A stretch of 64,000 bases of DNA from Nitrosomonadales bacterium. GTDB lineage: Bacteria; Pseudomonadota; Gammaproteobacteria; Burkholderiales; Gallionellaceae. The notes under the pieces were generated by a model that did no database searches, was not told the DNA's origin, and saw nothing but the letters and a program-made list of their open reading frames with translations. This document shows, piece after piece, positions 36,173 through 45,872 of the stretch (positions are counted from its first letter, which is position 1; the number at the start of each line of letters is the position of its first letter). The DNA lies in the NCBI GenBank assembly GCA_016235045.1, contig JACRME010000008.1:310001-374000 (forward strand). The letters are read 5' to 3'. A program made the translations under genes and the position numbers.

Positions 36173-37523
36173 GAGCCGCTCCTGCCGGGTTATGTTTGGG
36201 CTTGTCGGGCAATGGCTGCGGATCCAGCGTCGCTACCGTCAGGCGGTCGTCGTTGAATATCTCGCGTGCCACCTCCTGTACTTGCTGCGCGGTGACCGCC
36301 TGCAATTTCTGCAGCATCACCGGTACGGCCTTGTACGAAAGACCGGCGCTTTCCAGTTGCCCGATCTGCATGGCCTGATAGAACACCGAATCGCGCTTGT
36401 ACACTTCGCCTGCCATCACCTGCGCCTTGACGCGCTGCAACTCTTCCGCATTCACGCCATCGCGCACCAGTAACATCAACTGCTCGCGCAGCGCTGCCTC
36501 AACGTCGCCCACCGTCTTGCCCTCGCGCGGCGTGCCTTCCAGCATAAACAAACCGGGGCCGCGCGCCACGCTGTCGTAGCCCGTGCCGACATCCATCGCC
36601 ACTTGCTGCTCGCGCACCAGCGCCTTGTTCAAACGTGCCGAACTGTTGCCATCCAGCACGCCCGCCAGCACTTCCAGCGCGTAGGGTTTCCAGTCCTTTT
36701 CCGCATCGCGCAAGGTCGGCGCGTGCCAGGCCATGGCGAGATATGGCAGCTCTGCCGGCGCCTTGACCACGATGCGCTTGATGCCGAGTTGTGCCGACTC
36801 GCCCACCGCCTTGCGTTCTGGCAGCTTCACTTCGGGGATGCTGCCGTAATATTTCTGCGCCAGCGCAAACACGCTGCCCGCCTTGACGTCGCCCGCGACC
36901 ACCAGCGTCGCGTTGTTGGGTGCGTACCAGGTCTTGTACCAGTCCAGCGCGTCGGCGTCGGTCATGTTTTGCAGGTCGGTCATCCAGCCGATGATCGGGT
37001 TATGGTAGGGATGTTCCTGATAGGCCGCCGCCATGAGTTTCTCGTACATGAGCGAGCGCGGCTCGTCGTCGGTACGCCAGCGTCGCTCTTCCATCACCAC
37101 CTTGATCTCTTTCGCGAACTCCTTTTTCGCCATCTGCAGGTTGTGCATGCGGTCGGATTCCAGCTTCATCGCCAGCGCCAGTTTGGATTTGTGCATTTGC
37201 TGGAAATAGGCGGTGTGGTCGTAGCTGGTGAAGGCGTTCTCGCGCCCGCCCGCTGCCGCTATGATCTTGGAGAATTGCCCGACCGGGACATCCGTGGTGC
37301 CCTTGAACATCATGTGCTCCAGCACATGCGCCACGCCGGTGACGCCGGTGCGCTCGTCCATGCTGCCCGCGCGGTACCAGACCTGCTGCACCACGACCGG
37401 CGCGCGGTGATCTTCCTTGACGATGACCCTGAGGCCGTTGCCCAAAGTCTTTTCATACACTTCCGCCTGCGCCACGGACGAAATCTGCAGCAACAGCGCG
37501 ATGACGATTATCTGGATTCTCAT
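36162..37523 (-). CDS. M16 family zinc protease, catalytic subunit
   Basis: 453 residues with a signal peptide (IQIIVIALLLQISSVAQA). The inverted zinc motif HVLEHMMFKG at about 65-75 plus a downstream Glu-bearing helix (KEFAKEIKVVMEERRWR) give a complete active site. Partner of the inactive subunit 34856-36172, with overlapping ends. Oriented opposite to ftsY. Function: periplasmic peptide or protein cleavage; the specific substrate is not visible. Confidence 0.94.
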   Translation of the reverse strand: MRIQIIVIALLLQISSVAQAEVYEKTLGNGLRVIVKEDHRAPVVVQQVWYRAGSMDERTGVTGVAHVLEHMMFKGTTDVPVGQFSKIIAAAGGRENAFTSYDHTAYFQQMHKSKLALAMKLESDRMHNLQMAKKEFAKEIKVVMEERRWRTDDEPRSLMYEKLMAAAYQEHPYHNPIIGWMTDLQNMTDADALDWYKTWYAPNNATLVVAGDVKAGSVFALAQKYYGSIPEVKLPERKAVGESAQLGIKRIVVKAPAELPYLAMAWHAPTLRDAEKDWKPYALEVLAGVLDGNSSARLNKALVREQQVAMDVGTGYDSVARGPGLFMLEGTPREGKTVGDVEAALREQLMLLVRDGVNAEELQRVKAQVMAGEVYKRDSVFYQAMQIGQLESAGLSYKAVPVMLQKLQAVTAQQVQEVAREIFNDDRLTVATLDPQPLPDKPKHNPAGAAHAH

Positions 37524-37604
37524 TTCCCCACCCTATGGATGCGCGATTCGGCATAAAATGAGCGCGCATTATGCGACATTTCATCCACACCCGAACACTC
37601 TTGC

Positions 37605-38552
37605 ATGTTTAGCTTCCTTAAAAAGACTCCCGCCACCGCCGAATCGACCAACTGGCTCACCCGCCTGACGGGCAGTCTGGCACGCACCGGTGGACAGCTC
37701 ACCGCATTGCTGGTTCCCGGCGGCCGCATCGACGAAGACCTTTACGAAGAACTCGAGACCATTCTCATTACCGCCGACGTGGGCATGGACGCCACGCGCG
37801 CATTGCTGGCCGATGTGCGCCGCCAGGTGAAGGAACAACACCTGACCGAGGCCGGCCAGTTGAAAGAAGCGCTGGCGCACGCGCTGCTCAAACTGTTGCA
37901 GCCGCTGGCCAAACCGCAGGACGTCGCCCCGCACAAACCTTTCGTCATCATGCTGTGCGGCGTCAACGGCGCGGGCAAGACCACTTCCATCGGCAAACTT
38001 GCCAAGCATTTCCAGAATCAGGGCAAGTCGGTGCTGCTGGCGGCGGGCGACACCTTCCGCGCCGCCGCGCGCGAGCAACTGATGGAATGGGGCAAGCGCA
38101 ACGACGTCACCGTGATCGCGCAACAAAGCGGCGATGCCGCCGCGGTGATCTACGACGCGGTGCAGGCGGCGCAGGCGCGCGGCATCGACGTGGTGCTGGC
38201 CGACACCGCCGGACGCCTGACCACGCAGGCGCACCTGATGGAAGAGATCAAGAAGGTCAAGCGCGTGATCGACAAGGCATTGCCCGGCGCGCCGCACGAA
38301 GTGCTGCTGGTGCTGGACGCCAACACCGGCCAGAATGCGCTGTCGCAGGTCAAGGCCTTCGACGAGGCATTGCAGGTGACCGGCCTGGTGCTGACCAAGC
38401 TCGACGGCACCGCCAAGGGCGGCGTCATCGCCGCGATTGCCAAGGCGCATCCGATTCCCGTGCGCTTCATCGGCGTGGGCGAGGGACTGGACGATCTGCG
38501 GCCGTTTGTGGCGGAGGATTTTGTTTCTGCTCTGCTTGGATTAGAGGCTTAA
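37605..38552 (+). CDS. ftsY: signal recognition particle receptor FtsY
   Basis: 315 residues: a short N-terminal A-like region (about 1-40), then the N domain (LYEELETILITADVGMDATRAL) and G domain with GVNGAGKTTSIGKL, DTFRAAAREQL, DTAGRLTT and TKLDGTAKGG. It docks ribosome-SRP complexes at the membrane. It lies upstream of ftsE and ftsX, as in many proteobacteria, with a CACAGAG repeat between ftsY and ftsE. Confidence 0.96.
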   Translation: MFSFLKKTPATAESTNWLTRLTGSLARTGGQLTALLVPGGRIDEDLYEELETILITADVGMDATRALLADVRRQVKEQHLTEAGQLKEALAHALLKLLQPLAKPQDVAPHKPFVIMLCGVNGAGKTTSIGKLAKHFQNQGKSVLLAAGDTFRAAAREQLMEWGKRNDVTVIAQQSGDAAAVIYDAVQAAQARGIDVVLADTAGRLTTQAHLMEEIKKVKRVIDKALPGAPHEVLLVLDANTGQNALSQVKAFDEALQVTGLVLTKLDGTAKGGVIAAIAKAHPIPVRFIGVGEGLDDLRPFVAEDFVSALLGLEA

Positions 38553-38562
38553 CCCCTTTTTA

Positions 38563-38657
38563 GCCACAGAGATCACAGAGGACTCAGAGATGACAGCGCT
38601 TGCTCATACTTCCACCGCTCCGAATGTTGAAGCGATCTTCTCTGTGCCCTCTGTGGC
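38563..38657. repeat. CACAGAG-type inverted repeat element, copy C
   Basis: GCCACAGAGATCACAGAGG on the left faces CTTCTCTGTGCCCTCTGTGGC on the right; the centre differs from copies A and B. It lies between ftsY and ftsE, again between co-directional genes of one functional group. Confidence 0.9.
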
Positions 38658-38675
38658 AAAAAACAGTTTTTCAAA

Positions 38676-39329
38676 ATGATCAAATTCAACCAGGTCTACA
38701 AACGCTACCCCGGCGGCCACGAAGCGCTGAAGAACCTCAACTTCGACATCGCCGAGGGCGAGATGGTGTATCTCACCGGCCACTCCGGCGCGGGCAAGAG
38801 CACACTGCTCAAGCTCGTCGCCGCCATCGAGCGCCCGAGCAGCGGCGGCGTGCTGGTCAAGGGGCAGAACATCCGCTCGATCAAGCCCGCCGCCATCCCC
38901 GCGCTGCGCCGCAACATCGGCCTGATCTTCCAGGACCACAAGCTGCTGTTCGACCGCAACGCTTTCGATAACGTGATGCTGCCCCTGCAAATCTGCGGCT
39001 TCGACCACCGCGAGGCGGGCAAGCGCGTGCGCGCCGCGCTGGACAAGGTTGGCCTGCTCGACCGCGAGAAGGCCAACCCCATCGCGCTCTCCGGCGGCGA
39101 ACAACAGCGCCTGTGCATCGCGCGCGCCATCGTCAATCGCCCCACCATCCTGCTGGCGGACGAACCCACCGGCAATCTCGATACCGAGTATTCGAACGAG
39201 ATCATGAACATCTTCAAATCGTTCCACCAGGTCGGCGTGACGCTGCTCATCTCCACCCACGACGAAGGCATCCTGCGCCAGTTCCCGGCGCGCGCGCTGC
39301 ATCTGAAGAAGGGGGAACTGCAAAAGTGA
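38676..39329 (+). CDS. ftsE: cell division ATP-binding protein FtsE
   Basis: 217 residues. Walker [11 protein letters not shown], signature [15 protein letters not shown], Walker [13 protein letters not shown], and STHDEG switch. FtsE with FtsX regulates septal peptidoglycan hydrolases. Stop overlaps the ftsX GTG start (GTGA), so the two are coupled. Confidence 0.97.
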   Translation: MIKFNQVYKRYPGGHEALKNLNFDIAEGEMVYLTGHSGAGKSTLLKLVAAIERPSSGGVLVKGQNIRSIKPAAIPALRRNIGLIFQDHKLLFDRNAFDNVMLPLQICGFDHREAGKRVRAALDKVGLLDREKANPIALSGGEQQRLCIARAIVNRPTILLADEPTGNLDTEYSNEIMNIFKSFHQVGVTLLISTHDEGILRQFPARALHLKKGELQK

Positions 39330-40231
39330 AGACGCTGATCGAACACCTGCGCGTATTGCACCTTACCCTGCGCCGCCTGCTGCTCACCCCCAATGCGACG
39401 TTGCTCAATATCCTCATCATCGGCATCGCACTAAGCCTGCCGGTCGGCGGCTATGTACTGCTGAAGAGCGTGCAGTCGCTCGGTTCGCAGATTGCGGGCA
39501 CGCCGCAGATCAGCGTGTTCCTCGCCGCCGGCACGGGCAGCGGCGACATCGAGCGCATCGGCGACAGACTCAAACAACATGCCGGAATCAAAAGCATCGA
39601 ATTCGTTTCGCGCGAAGTGGCGTTGAAAAAGCTGCAGCAAAGCACCGGATTGTCCGACGTGATCGGCGGACTGGCGCAGAACCCGTTGCCGGACGCGTTC
39701 GTCGTCTTTCCCAAAGAGGGCAGCGTGGCCGCACTGGAAACCCTGCGCAGCGAATTGAAGACCTGGCAGCACTTCGAACACGTGCAACTCGACTCGGCCT
39801 GGATACACAAACTGGAAGCATTGCTGGATTTCGGGCGCATGGCGGTCGTCATCCTCGCCGGGCTGTTGAGCTTCGCGCTCATCGCCATCACCTTCAACAC
39901 CATCCGCCTGCAGATCCTCACGCGGCGCGAGGAAATCGAGGTGGCGAAACTCATCGGCGCGACCGACGCCTTCATCCGCCGCCCCTTCCTCTACTTCGGC
40001 CTCACCCAGGGACTGCTGGGCGGCATCGCCGCCTGGCTGTTGGTTGCCGGCAGCCTGCAGTTGCTCAACCACCAGGTCGGCACGCTCACCCAACTCTATG
40101 CCAGCAACTTCAGCCTGCAACACCTGTCGCTCCCCGACAGCGTGACGCTGCTGGGATTTTCGGCCTATCTGGGCTGGCTGGGCGCCTGGTTTTCGGTGTC
40201 GCAGCACCTGTGGCAAATCGAGCCGCGCTAG
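39326..40231 (+). CDS. ftsX: cell division protein FtsX
   Basis: 301 residues from the GTG overlapping the ftsE stop. First membrane segment at about 25-45 ([18 protein letters not shown]), an extracellular FtsX-type loop (about 50-165), and three more segments in the C-terminal half (around 175-195, 225-245, 270-290). It anchors FtsE and passes its signal to periplasmic amidase activators. Confidence 0.95.
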   Translation: MKTLIEHLRVLHLTLRRLLLTPNATLLNILIIGIALSLPVGGYVLLKSVQSLGSQIAGTPQISVFLAAGTGSGDIERIGDRLKQHAGIKSIEFVSREVALKKLQQSTGLSDVIGGLAQNPLPDAFVVFPKEGSVAALETLRSELKTWQHFEHVQLDSAWIHKLEALLDFGRMAVVILAGLLSFALIAITFNTIRLQILTRREEIEVAKLIGATDAFIRRPFLYFGLTQGLLGGIAAWLLVAGSLQLLNHQVGTLTQLYASNFSLQHLSLPDSVTLLGFSAYLGWLGAWFSVSQHLWQIEPR

Positions 40232-40305
40232 CGGACTGCGCCCGTCAAATACCCCCATTCCCGGGATCACGCATGGATGCCGGACGCAAAATCATGTATC
40301 GTCTG

Positions 40306-40323
40306 GCCAAATCACAGTTTGGC
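40306..40323. promoter_or_regulatory. GCCAAA/TTTGGC inverted repeat before the bacteriohemerythrin gene
   Basis: Perfect 6-bp arms (40306-40311 and 40318-40323) with a 6-base spacer, 35 bases before the ATG. It may be an operator; no known consensus fits, so this is tentative. Confidence 0.25.
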
Positions 40324-40358
40324 TCTATAAAAAATAACAAACTTGAACAGGGGGAAGC

Positions 40359-40814
40359 ATGGCGTTCTTGGAATGGTCTCGCGAGTTGGAATTCGGCATC
40401 CCGGTCATCGACAACCAGCACAAGCGTATCGTGGCGTTCATCAACGAACTGAACGATGCCTGTCAGACCGGCAATGCCGCAGAAACCCAGCATGTAATGG
40501 AAGGACTGCTCAATTACACAGTCACCCACTTCGAATTCGAAGAGGACTTGCAGGAAAAATCGGGGTATCCGTTCCTCAAGGCGCACCGGCGCATCCATGA
40601 GATTTTCATGAAAAAGGTTGCGGCCATCCGGGAACGCTCGCAACAGGGCGAGGACATCGCCCCCGAGTTGTTGAGTTTGCTGAAGGGCTGGCTGGCCAAT
40701 CACATCAAGAGCGAAGACCGGGACTACGTCGAGTCGGTGAAGACGGTCGTCGAGAGCAGCGACCAGGAAGTTTCCGGCTGGCTGAACACGACAATCAAAA
40801 AGTTCTTTGGATAA
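40359..40814 (+). CDS. single-domain bacteriohemerythrin
   Basis: 151 residues, one hemerythrin domain with all ligand motifs: IDNQHKRIV, THFEFEE, HRRIHEI and HIKSED. AGGGGGAAGC precedes the ATG. Binds oxygen at a diiron site and may carry or sense it. Convergent with the CZB gene, so its own short operon. It is the third hemerythrin domain in the window, besides the two GGDEF proteins. Confidence 0.95.
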   Translation: MAFLEWSRELEFGIPVIDNQHKRIVAFINELNDACQTGNAAETQHVMEGLLNYTVTHFEFEEDLQEKSGYPFLKAHRRIHEIFMKKVAAIRERSQQGEDIAPELLSLLKGWLANHIKSEDRDYVESVKTVVESSDQEVSGWLNTTIKKFFG

Positions 40815-40871
40815 AGCACTGCCGCGCCGCCCGTCCCGGGTGAACGCGCACCGGCGAGCGGTGCGCGCTGC

Positions 40872-41315
40872 CTATTTGGGCGGATTCAAGTGGTTGTTCA
40901 ATTCCGTCAGATCCTGAATAACGTCGCGCGAGGCGCGCGAATATTCTGTCTTCAGTAGCGCATCGGAACCTGCCAGATCGTTTTCCTGCACCTTTTTCAC
41001 CACGGTGCCCGCCACAAAATGGAAATTGGCGTGATCGGAACGCAACTTGTGGAAGCTTTCGTCGTTGTGAAAATGCTTCAGCGCAGGTCCGTGTATCCAC
41101 TTGCCCAGAACGCACTGGTCGTCGCGGCAAATCACCATCGGATCCAGTTCCTCCTTGGACGTTCCATCCACATAGCTCTGCAAACGACCTTTCCACTTCA
41201 TGTGAGCAGCGATGCATTCGGCAATGTCGACTTCCGAACGGATCGTGTCGATTACTTTCGCCCTGGCTTCCTCATCATGCCCGCCGTGCCCAAACAACCT
41301 GGAAAAAAATCCCAT
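40872..41315 (-). CDS. CZB (chemoreceptor zinc-binding) domain protein
   Basis: 147 residues from the ATG of MGFFSRLFG, with GGGAGAG 7 bases before it. CZB features: AECIAAHMKWKGRLQ, the CRDDQCVLGKWI Cys, and FHKLRSDHANFH, which supply the His3-Cys zinc set. CZB domains elsewhere regulate cyclases or receptors. It has no receptor domain here, so it is stand-alone. Neighbours are a bacteriohemerythrin and pmbA. An upstream in-frame start would add 31 residues of no homology. Confidence 0.88.
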   Translation of the reverse strand: MGFFSRLFGHGGHDEEARAKVIDTIRSEVDIAECIAAHMKWKGRLQSYVDGTSKEELDPMVICRDDQCVLGKWIHGPALKHFHNDESFHKLRSDHANFHFVAGTVVKKVQENDLAGSDALLKTEYSRASRDVIQDLTELNNHLNPPK

Positions 41316-41453
41316 GTTCTTTCTCTCCCTGACGTTTTTATTGTATTGATCGCCCAGCCTGCGCGATTCTATAACCTCTCCCGGGCCGAATGAACAGGAA
41401 TCGGACAAAAGGTTATGCTCCCCATTTCCTGCTTGCCCAGGAACCGCTTTCCC

Positions 41454-42800
41454 TTACCGCCCCGCCACCATCATGCTCTCGACCAGCACCGAGCCGCACT
41501 GGCGCGAGCCCTGCACCAGCACGTCGTTGCCGACGGCGGCGATATGTTTGTACATATCCTTGAGATTGCCCGCGATGGTGATTTCCTCCACCGGATACTG
41601 GATCTCGCCGTGCTCGACCCAGAAGCCCGCCGCGCCGCGCGAATAGTCGCCGGTGACGGGATTGACGCCGTGGCCCAGCAGTTCGGTGACCAGCAGGCCG
41701 CGCTGCATCTGGCGCAGCAGGCCGTTGAAGTCCAATGGGCCCGGTTGCACGATGAGGTTGTGCGTGCCGCCTGCGTTGCCGGTGGTCTGCATGCCCAGCT
41801 TGCGTGCGGAATAGCTGCCGAGGAAGTAACCGCGCAGCACGCCTGCTTCCACAATGGCGCGGCGGCGGGTGCGCACCCCCTCGTCGTCGAAGGCACTGCT
41901 GCCCAGGCCGCGTGGAATGTCCGGCACGTCGTCGATGCGGATGTTCTTCGAGAAGACGGGTTTGTCCAGTTGGTCGAGCAGAAAGGAGGATTTGCGATAC
42001 AGGCTGCCGCCGCTCACCGCACCGACGAAATGGCCGATCAGTCCTGCGGCAACGGGCGCCTCGAACAGAACCGGACACTGCAGGGTATCGAGCTTGCGCG
42101 CATGCAGGCGGCGCACGGTGCGCTCGGCGGCGATGCGGCCGATCTCCTCGACTTTCAGGATTTCGCGCGCATCGCGCGCCGAGCCGTACCAGTAATCGCG
42201 CTGCATGCCGTCGCCCTTGCCCGCGATCACCGAGCAGCTCACGCTGTGGCGCGAAGCGGGGTAGCCGCCGATGAAGCCCAGGCTGTTGGCCTGCACAAAG
42301 CGCCCTTCGCTGATATTGACGGTCGCGCCTTCGGAATTGTTGATGCGTTTGTCGGCCTTGAACGCGGCCTGCTCGCATTCGCTTGCCAACTGGATGGCTT
42401 GTTCGACGTTGATTTCCCACGGGTGATGCAGGTCGAGATCGGGAAACTCGGTGGCCAACTGGTCGGCATCCGGCAGTCCGGCACAGTCGTCTTCTGCGGT
42501 GTAGCGCGCGATGTTGAGCGCGGCATCCACGGTGTCGCGCACCGCCTTTTTCGAAAAATCCGAGGTGCTGGCATTGCCGCGGCGCTGGCCGATATACACG
42601 CTGACGCTCATGCCCTTGTCGCGGTTGTATTCGATGGTCTCGACCGCGCCCTGGCGCACCGTGACGGTCTGGCCGAAACCTTCCGAAACTTCGGTCGCAC
42701 TGGCGGAAGCGCCCTGCTGGCGGGCATAGCGGACGATTTCGGACGCCAATTGCTGCAGGGAATCGGCGCTGTGGAAGGCTTTTGAAACTTTGGAGTTCAT
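41454..42800 (-). CDS. pmbA: metallopeptidase PmbA (TldE)
   Basis: 448 residues from the ATG of MNSKVSKAF. TldD/PmbA family: VETIEYNRDKGMSVSVYIGQRRG, an N-terminal domain, then GLGSSAFDDEGVRTRRRAIVEAGVLRGYFLGSYSARKLG and GNAGGTHNLIVQPG. PmbA lacks the zinc site of TldD and pairs with it to cleave peptides such as microcin precursors. tldD is not in the window. The gene is divergent from darP. Confidence 0.93.
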   Translation of the reverse strand: MNSKVSKAFHSADSLQQLASEIVRYARQQGASASATEVSEGFGQTVTVRQGAVETIEYNRDKGMSVSVYIGQRRGNASTSDFSKKAVRDTVDAALNIARYTAEDDCAGLPDADQLATEFPDLDLHHPWEINVEQAIQLASECEQAAFKADKRINNSEGATVNISEGRFVQANSLGFIGGYPASRHSVSCSVIAGKGDGMQRDYWYGSARDAREILKVEEIGRIAAERTVRRLHARKLDTLQCPVLFEAPVAAGLIGHFVGAVSGGSLYRKSSFLLDQLDKPVFSKNIRIDDVPDIPRGLGSSAFDDEGVRTRRRAIVEAGVLRGYFLGSYSARKLGMQTTGNAGGTHNLIVQPGPLDFNGLLRQMQRGLLVTELLGHGVNPVTGDYSRGAAGFWVEHGEIQYPVEEITIAGNLKDMYKHIAAVGNDVLVQGSRQCGSVLVESMMVAGR

Positions 42801-42867
42801 AAAATTCGGGCGGCTGGTTCGTCGGGAGGCGCTATCATAGCAACATCTGTTGAACCTTACCGACCCC

Positions 42868-43389
42868 ATGAGCACGCGCCAACACCACCACGACGAGCTG
42901 GAAGAAGAATTACCTCCCAGCAAGACCAAAATCAAGAAGCAGATGCTTGAACTGCAGGACCTCGGCAAGACATTGACCGGTCTGTCCAAAGAGAAACTGA
43001 AAGAGCTCAATCTGGAAGAAGACCTGCTGGAAGCCATCCTGGAATACAAGCGCATGACCAAGTTCGGCGCGCTCAACCGCCAACTGCAGTACATCGGCCG
43101 CCTGATGCGCGAAGTGGATCCCGCCCCCATCCAGTCCAAGCTGGATGCATGGAACGGCGTGTCGCGCCAACACACGGCATACCTGCACCAGGTCGAGAAC
43201 TGGCGCGACCGCCTGATCGAGCACCCGGATGCCCTCACCGAACTGCTGGCCGCACACCCGGAAGCCGATGCCCAGCACCTGCGCACCCTGATACGCAATG
43301 CGCAGAAAGAGAAGGAACTGCTCAAGCCTCCCAAGAGTTACCGCGAGCTGTTTCAGGTACTGAGAGATGTTATTCCCGAACCGGATTGA
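42868..43389 (+). CDS. darP: dual-action ribosomal maturation protein DarP (YjgA)
   Basis: 173 residues. Almost wholly helical and charged: a basic N-terminal part (SKTKIKKQMLELQDLGKTL), then LLEAILEYKRMTKFGALNRQLQYIGRLMREVD and a C-terminal helical hairpin. DarP helps late assembly of the 50S subunit. The ATG of MSTRQHH is preferred over an earlier TTG; no good ribosome site is seen at either. Divergent from pmbA across about 65 bases. Confidence 0.92.
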   Translation: MSTRQHHHDELEEELPPSKTKIKKQMLELQDLGKTLTGLSKEKLKELNLEEDLLEAILEYKRMTKFGALNRQLQYIGRLMREVDPAPIQSKLDAWNGVSRQHTAYLHQVENWRDRLIEHPDALTELLAAHPEADAQHLRTLIRNAQKEKELLKPPKSYRELFQVLRDVIPEPD

Positions 43390-43390
43390 T

Positions 43391-43486
43391 CCCGTAGGAG
43401 CGCAACTTGTTGCGCGATAAGGTTCATGCGGAAAATCGCCCGGCAAGCCGGGTTCCTACAAGAACTGCCTCACGAAATATCCGGGC
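43391..43486. repeat. 96-bp palindromic element, copy 2 (inverted)
   Basis: Reverse complement of the 30896-30991 element with only a few base differences. It follows darP by one base and may serve as its terminator; it lies ahead of the carboxylesterase gene. Confidence 0.85.
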
Positions 43487-43544
43487 TGGTTTCGAGGATT
43501 CAAGGTTTTTGAATTAATACTGGCTGCACCGTGGAAGCACAATA

Positions 43545-44234
43545 ATGACCTCTGTTCTCCCCAACATCACCCTGGATACCGGCTCCAACCCGCAACACAG
43601 CATCATCTGGCTGCACGGACTCGGCGCGGACGGCGAGGATTTCGTGCCCATCGCCGAGGAGATGGAACTCCCGGTCGCGGTGCGTTACATCTTCCCGCAC
43701 GCCCCCATGCGCCCGGTGACCATCAACGGCGGTTATGTGATGCGCGCCTGGTATGACATCCTGGTCGGGGCCGCATCGGCAGAGTTGTCCGCCAGCATCG
43801 GCCGGAATGAGGATGCGGAAGGCCTGCGCGAATCGCAGGCCGAGGTCGAAAAATTGATCGCACAGGAAAGACAGCGCGGCATTGCAGCCAAAAACATTTT
43901 TCTCGCCGGCTTCTCGCAAGGCGGTGCAGTCGTCTTGCATACCGGGTTGCGGCACAGGGAGGCGCTGGGCGGAATACTGGCGTTATCGACTTACCTGCCG
44001 CTGGCGCAGACATTGCGGATGGAAGCCGGGGCTTCGGCCAGGCTCACCCCGATCTTCATGGCGCACGGACTGGCCGATCCGGTCGTCCCTTACGACCTGG
44101 GCCGGGCATCTGCCAGGGAACTGTTGCAGCAAGGCTACGCGCTGGAGTGGCACGATTACGCCATGCCGCATTCGGTGTGTCCGGAAGAGATCGGGGATAT
44201 CGAGCAGTGGTTGCAGCGCAGGCTTGCCGGCTGA
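43545..44234 (+). CDS. carboxylesterase/phospholipase family alpha/beta hydrolase
   Basis: 229 residues. WLHGLGADGEDFVPIAEEM (oxyanion), FPHAPMRPVTINGG, the nucleophile elbow GFSQGGAVVLHTG, and a late His in a YAMPHSVCPEEI segment complete the triad. Relatives hydrolyse short esters or lysophospholipids. Convergent with the PilZ-like gene. The substrate is unknown; no ribosome site is obvious. Confidence 0.9.
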   Translation: MTSVLPNITLDTGSNPQHSIIWLHGLGADGEDFVPIAEEMELPVAVRYIFPHAPMRPVTINGGYVMRAWYDILVGAASAELSASIGRNEDAEGLRESQAEVEKLIAQERQRGIAAKNIFLAGFSQGGAVVLHTGLRHREALGGILALSTYLPLAQTLRMEAGASARLTPIFMAHGLADPVVPYDLGRASARELLQQGYALEWHDYAMPHSVCPEEIGDIEQWLQRRLAG

Positions 44235-44238
44235 GACG

Positions 44239-45771
44239 TTATTCGGCCGAACCTTCCTGTTCCATGCGGCGGTAGCGCGCCAGGTCGTAGTCGTCGCCGG
44301 TCTCCACCAGCGCCAGCGGAAGCAGCAGGTAGCCCTTGCCCCCCAGATCCATATTCAAGCTGCGGTTGGGGGAGAACGAGTTTGGCCGCATCAGCAGCCA
44401 GGCCTCGCCGCTGGCATCGGCAGGACGGTTCAAATACAGGGCAATCTGCATATCCTCGTCGGCCGGTTGGGCACGGTCGGTCAGCGATATGCCGACAATC
44501 TGCGTGCTGAGCACTTCCACGCCGATATGCATGTTGTTCTTTTCGTCCCGGCTCAGGCGGCGCACGATACCCGCCCCCCAGTGCTGGACGTTTTCCGGCT
44601 TGCTGCCGATCAGCGAGCCGATCTTGATCCCGTCCACCCGGGTAGCGGGGATCACGCTGCGGAAGCCGGTGGCGCTGATATCTTCCACATCCCATATCTC
44701 CGCAGTATCCGGGTTGAAGAAATTCAACCCGACATCCGCCTGCTCCAGCATCTTGAAGAATCCGTTCGCCACCTTCAGGTTCACGTTGATCTTGCGGCGC
44801 GGGTTGCGCCGGGTAGGAAGCGGCTGGGTCAAATTGTCCGTCAGGCGGCGCAATATATCGCGCACCATTTCGACATCGTAGTTCGCGCCGCAAAAATTGA
44901 CATTGTCCGGCACGATGCCTTTTTCCAGTGTCTTGGCTAACGCCTCCAGTTGTTTCAGCGCATCGCCCACCGAAACAAAGCGCAGGGCCGGGTGCAAGGT
45001 GGCATCGCTGGCCACGCGCATCGGCGGCGTTGGCTGGGAAAGGTCGAACACAAACAGGGCGTTGGCGTTGTATTGGTCGTCCACACGCAACCCTTTGCCT
45101 GCATAGGCGATCAGGCGTTCGGTGATATGTTCCTGCAAGGGGTTCAGCACGCCCGCACTCACGCCATACCAGAGCTGCTGCCCGGCAAACTCCTGCCGTG
45201 CAGTCGTGTTGCCCGGCACTCCCGGGTACAGCCCCACGGCGTCGTCGTGATAGCCATGTGACTCGGCATGCCCGTAAAATTCGGACAAATGGTTCCACAA
45301 TCCGGGCTCGACCAGGGCGTATCGCGCCGCGGCCAGCTTCAGCCGCCCGGTTATCGCCGCAATGCCGCGCGCGGCCATCAATGCCAGGTCAGGCTTGAGT
45401 CCGGAAGCGCCGCGCCAATCGTTGCGGTAGCGCGTCAGCACATCGTGATGAACCAGTTCGCTATGCGTATAAAACCCGTTCAGCACGGTCCACAGGCGGT
45501 TTTCCTGAAATTTCGACACCGGCTGCATGGAAAAGTAGTCGCGCAGCAGTTTGCGCACATGCGGCTGCGCGGCCTCGTCGAACAGGCGCAGCACCGCAAA
45601 TTCGTGATCCAGGCGGAAATCGTCGGCCAGTTCGATGATGGACTCGATCCAGCTCGTCAGCTCCTGGACTGTGTTCAACGCATCGTTCTTTGGAATTTCT
45701 TCCAGAACCTCTTGTGCCGACTTTATGTCCGCCAGAGGGTGATCCGATTTCTTTCCAAATATGCCCAGCAT
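44239..45771 (-). CDS. PilZ-like domain protein with a long unknown N-terminal region
   Basis: 510 residues, no membrane segment. The C-terminal part (about 320-500) has PilZ features: LPTRRNPRRKINVNLKV with an RxxxR-type basic motif, and VEDISATGFRSVIPA in the D/NxSxxG position, which binds c-di-GMP in this family. The first 320 residues (many helices, LFDEAAQPHVRKLLRDYF) are not a known domain to me. GGGAGG lies about 5 bases before the ATG. It is a likely c-di-GMP effector for the two cyclases in the window; output is unknown. Confidence 0.75.
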   Translation of the reverse strand: MLGIFGKKSDHPLADIKSAQEVLEEIPKNDALNTVQELTSWIESIIELADDFRLDHEFAVLRLFDEAAQPHVRKLLRDYFSMQPVSKFQENRLWTVLNGFYTHSELVHHDVLTRYRNDWRGASGLKPDLALMAARGIAAITGRLKLAAARYALVEPGLWNHLSEFYGHAESHGYHDDAVGLYPGVPGNTTARQEFAGQQLWYGVSAGVLNPLQEHITERLIAYAGKGLRVDDQYNANALFVFDLSQPTPPMRVASDATLHPALRFVSVGDALKQLEALAKTLEKGIVPDNVNFCGANYDVEMVRDILRRLTDNLTQPLPTRRNPRRKINVNLKVANGFFKMLEQADVGLNFFNPDTAEIWDVEDISATGFRSVIPATRVDGIKIGSLIGSKPENVQHWGAGIVRRLSRDEKNNMHIGVEVLSTQIVGISLTDRAQPADEDMQIALYLNRPADASGEAWLLMRPNSFSPNRSLNMDLGGKGYLLLPLALVETGDDYDLARYRRMEQEGSAE

Positions 45772-45872
45772 TGCGCCTCCCGACGTTCGCGCGTCTTGTA
45801 TGGGTCATAATATAAGCACAAATTGTCAGCAGTTACCATATGCCAAAAGGCCTATAACCTTCATATTTACAG

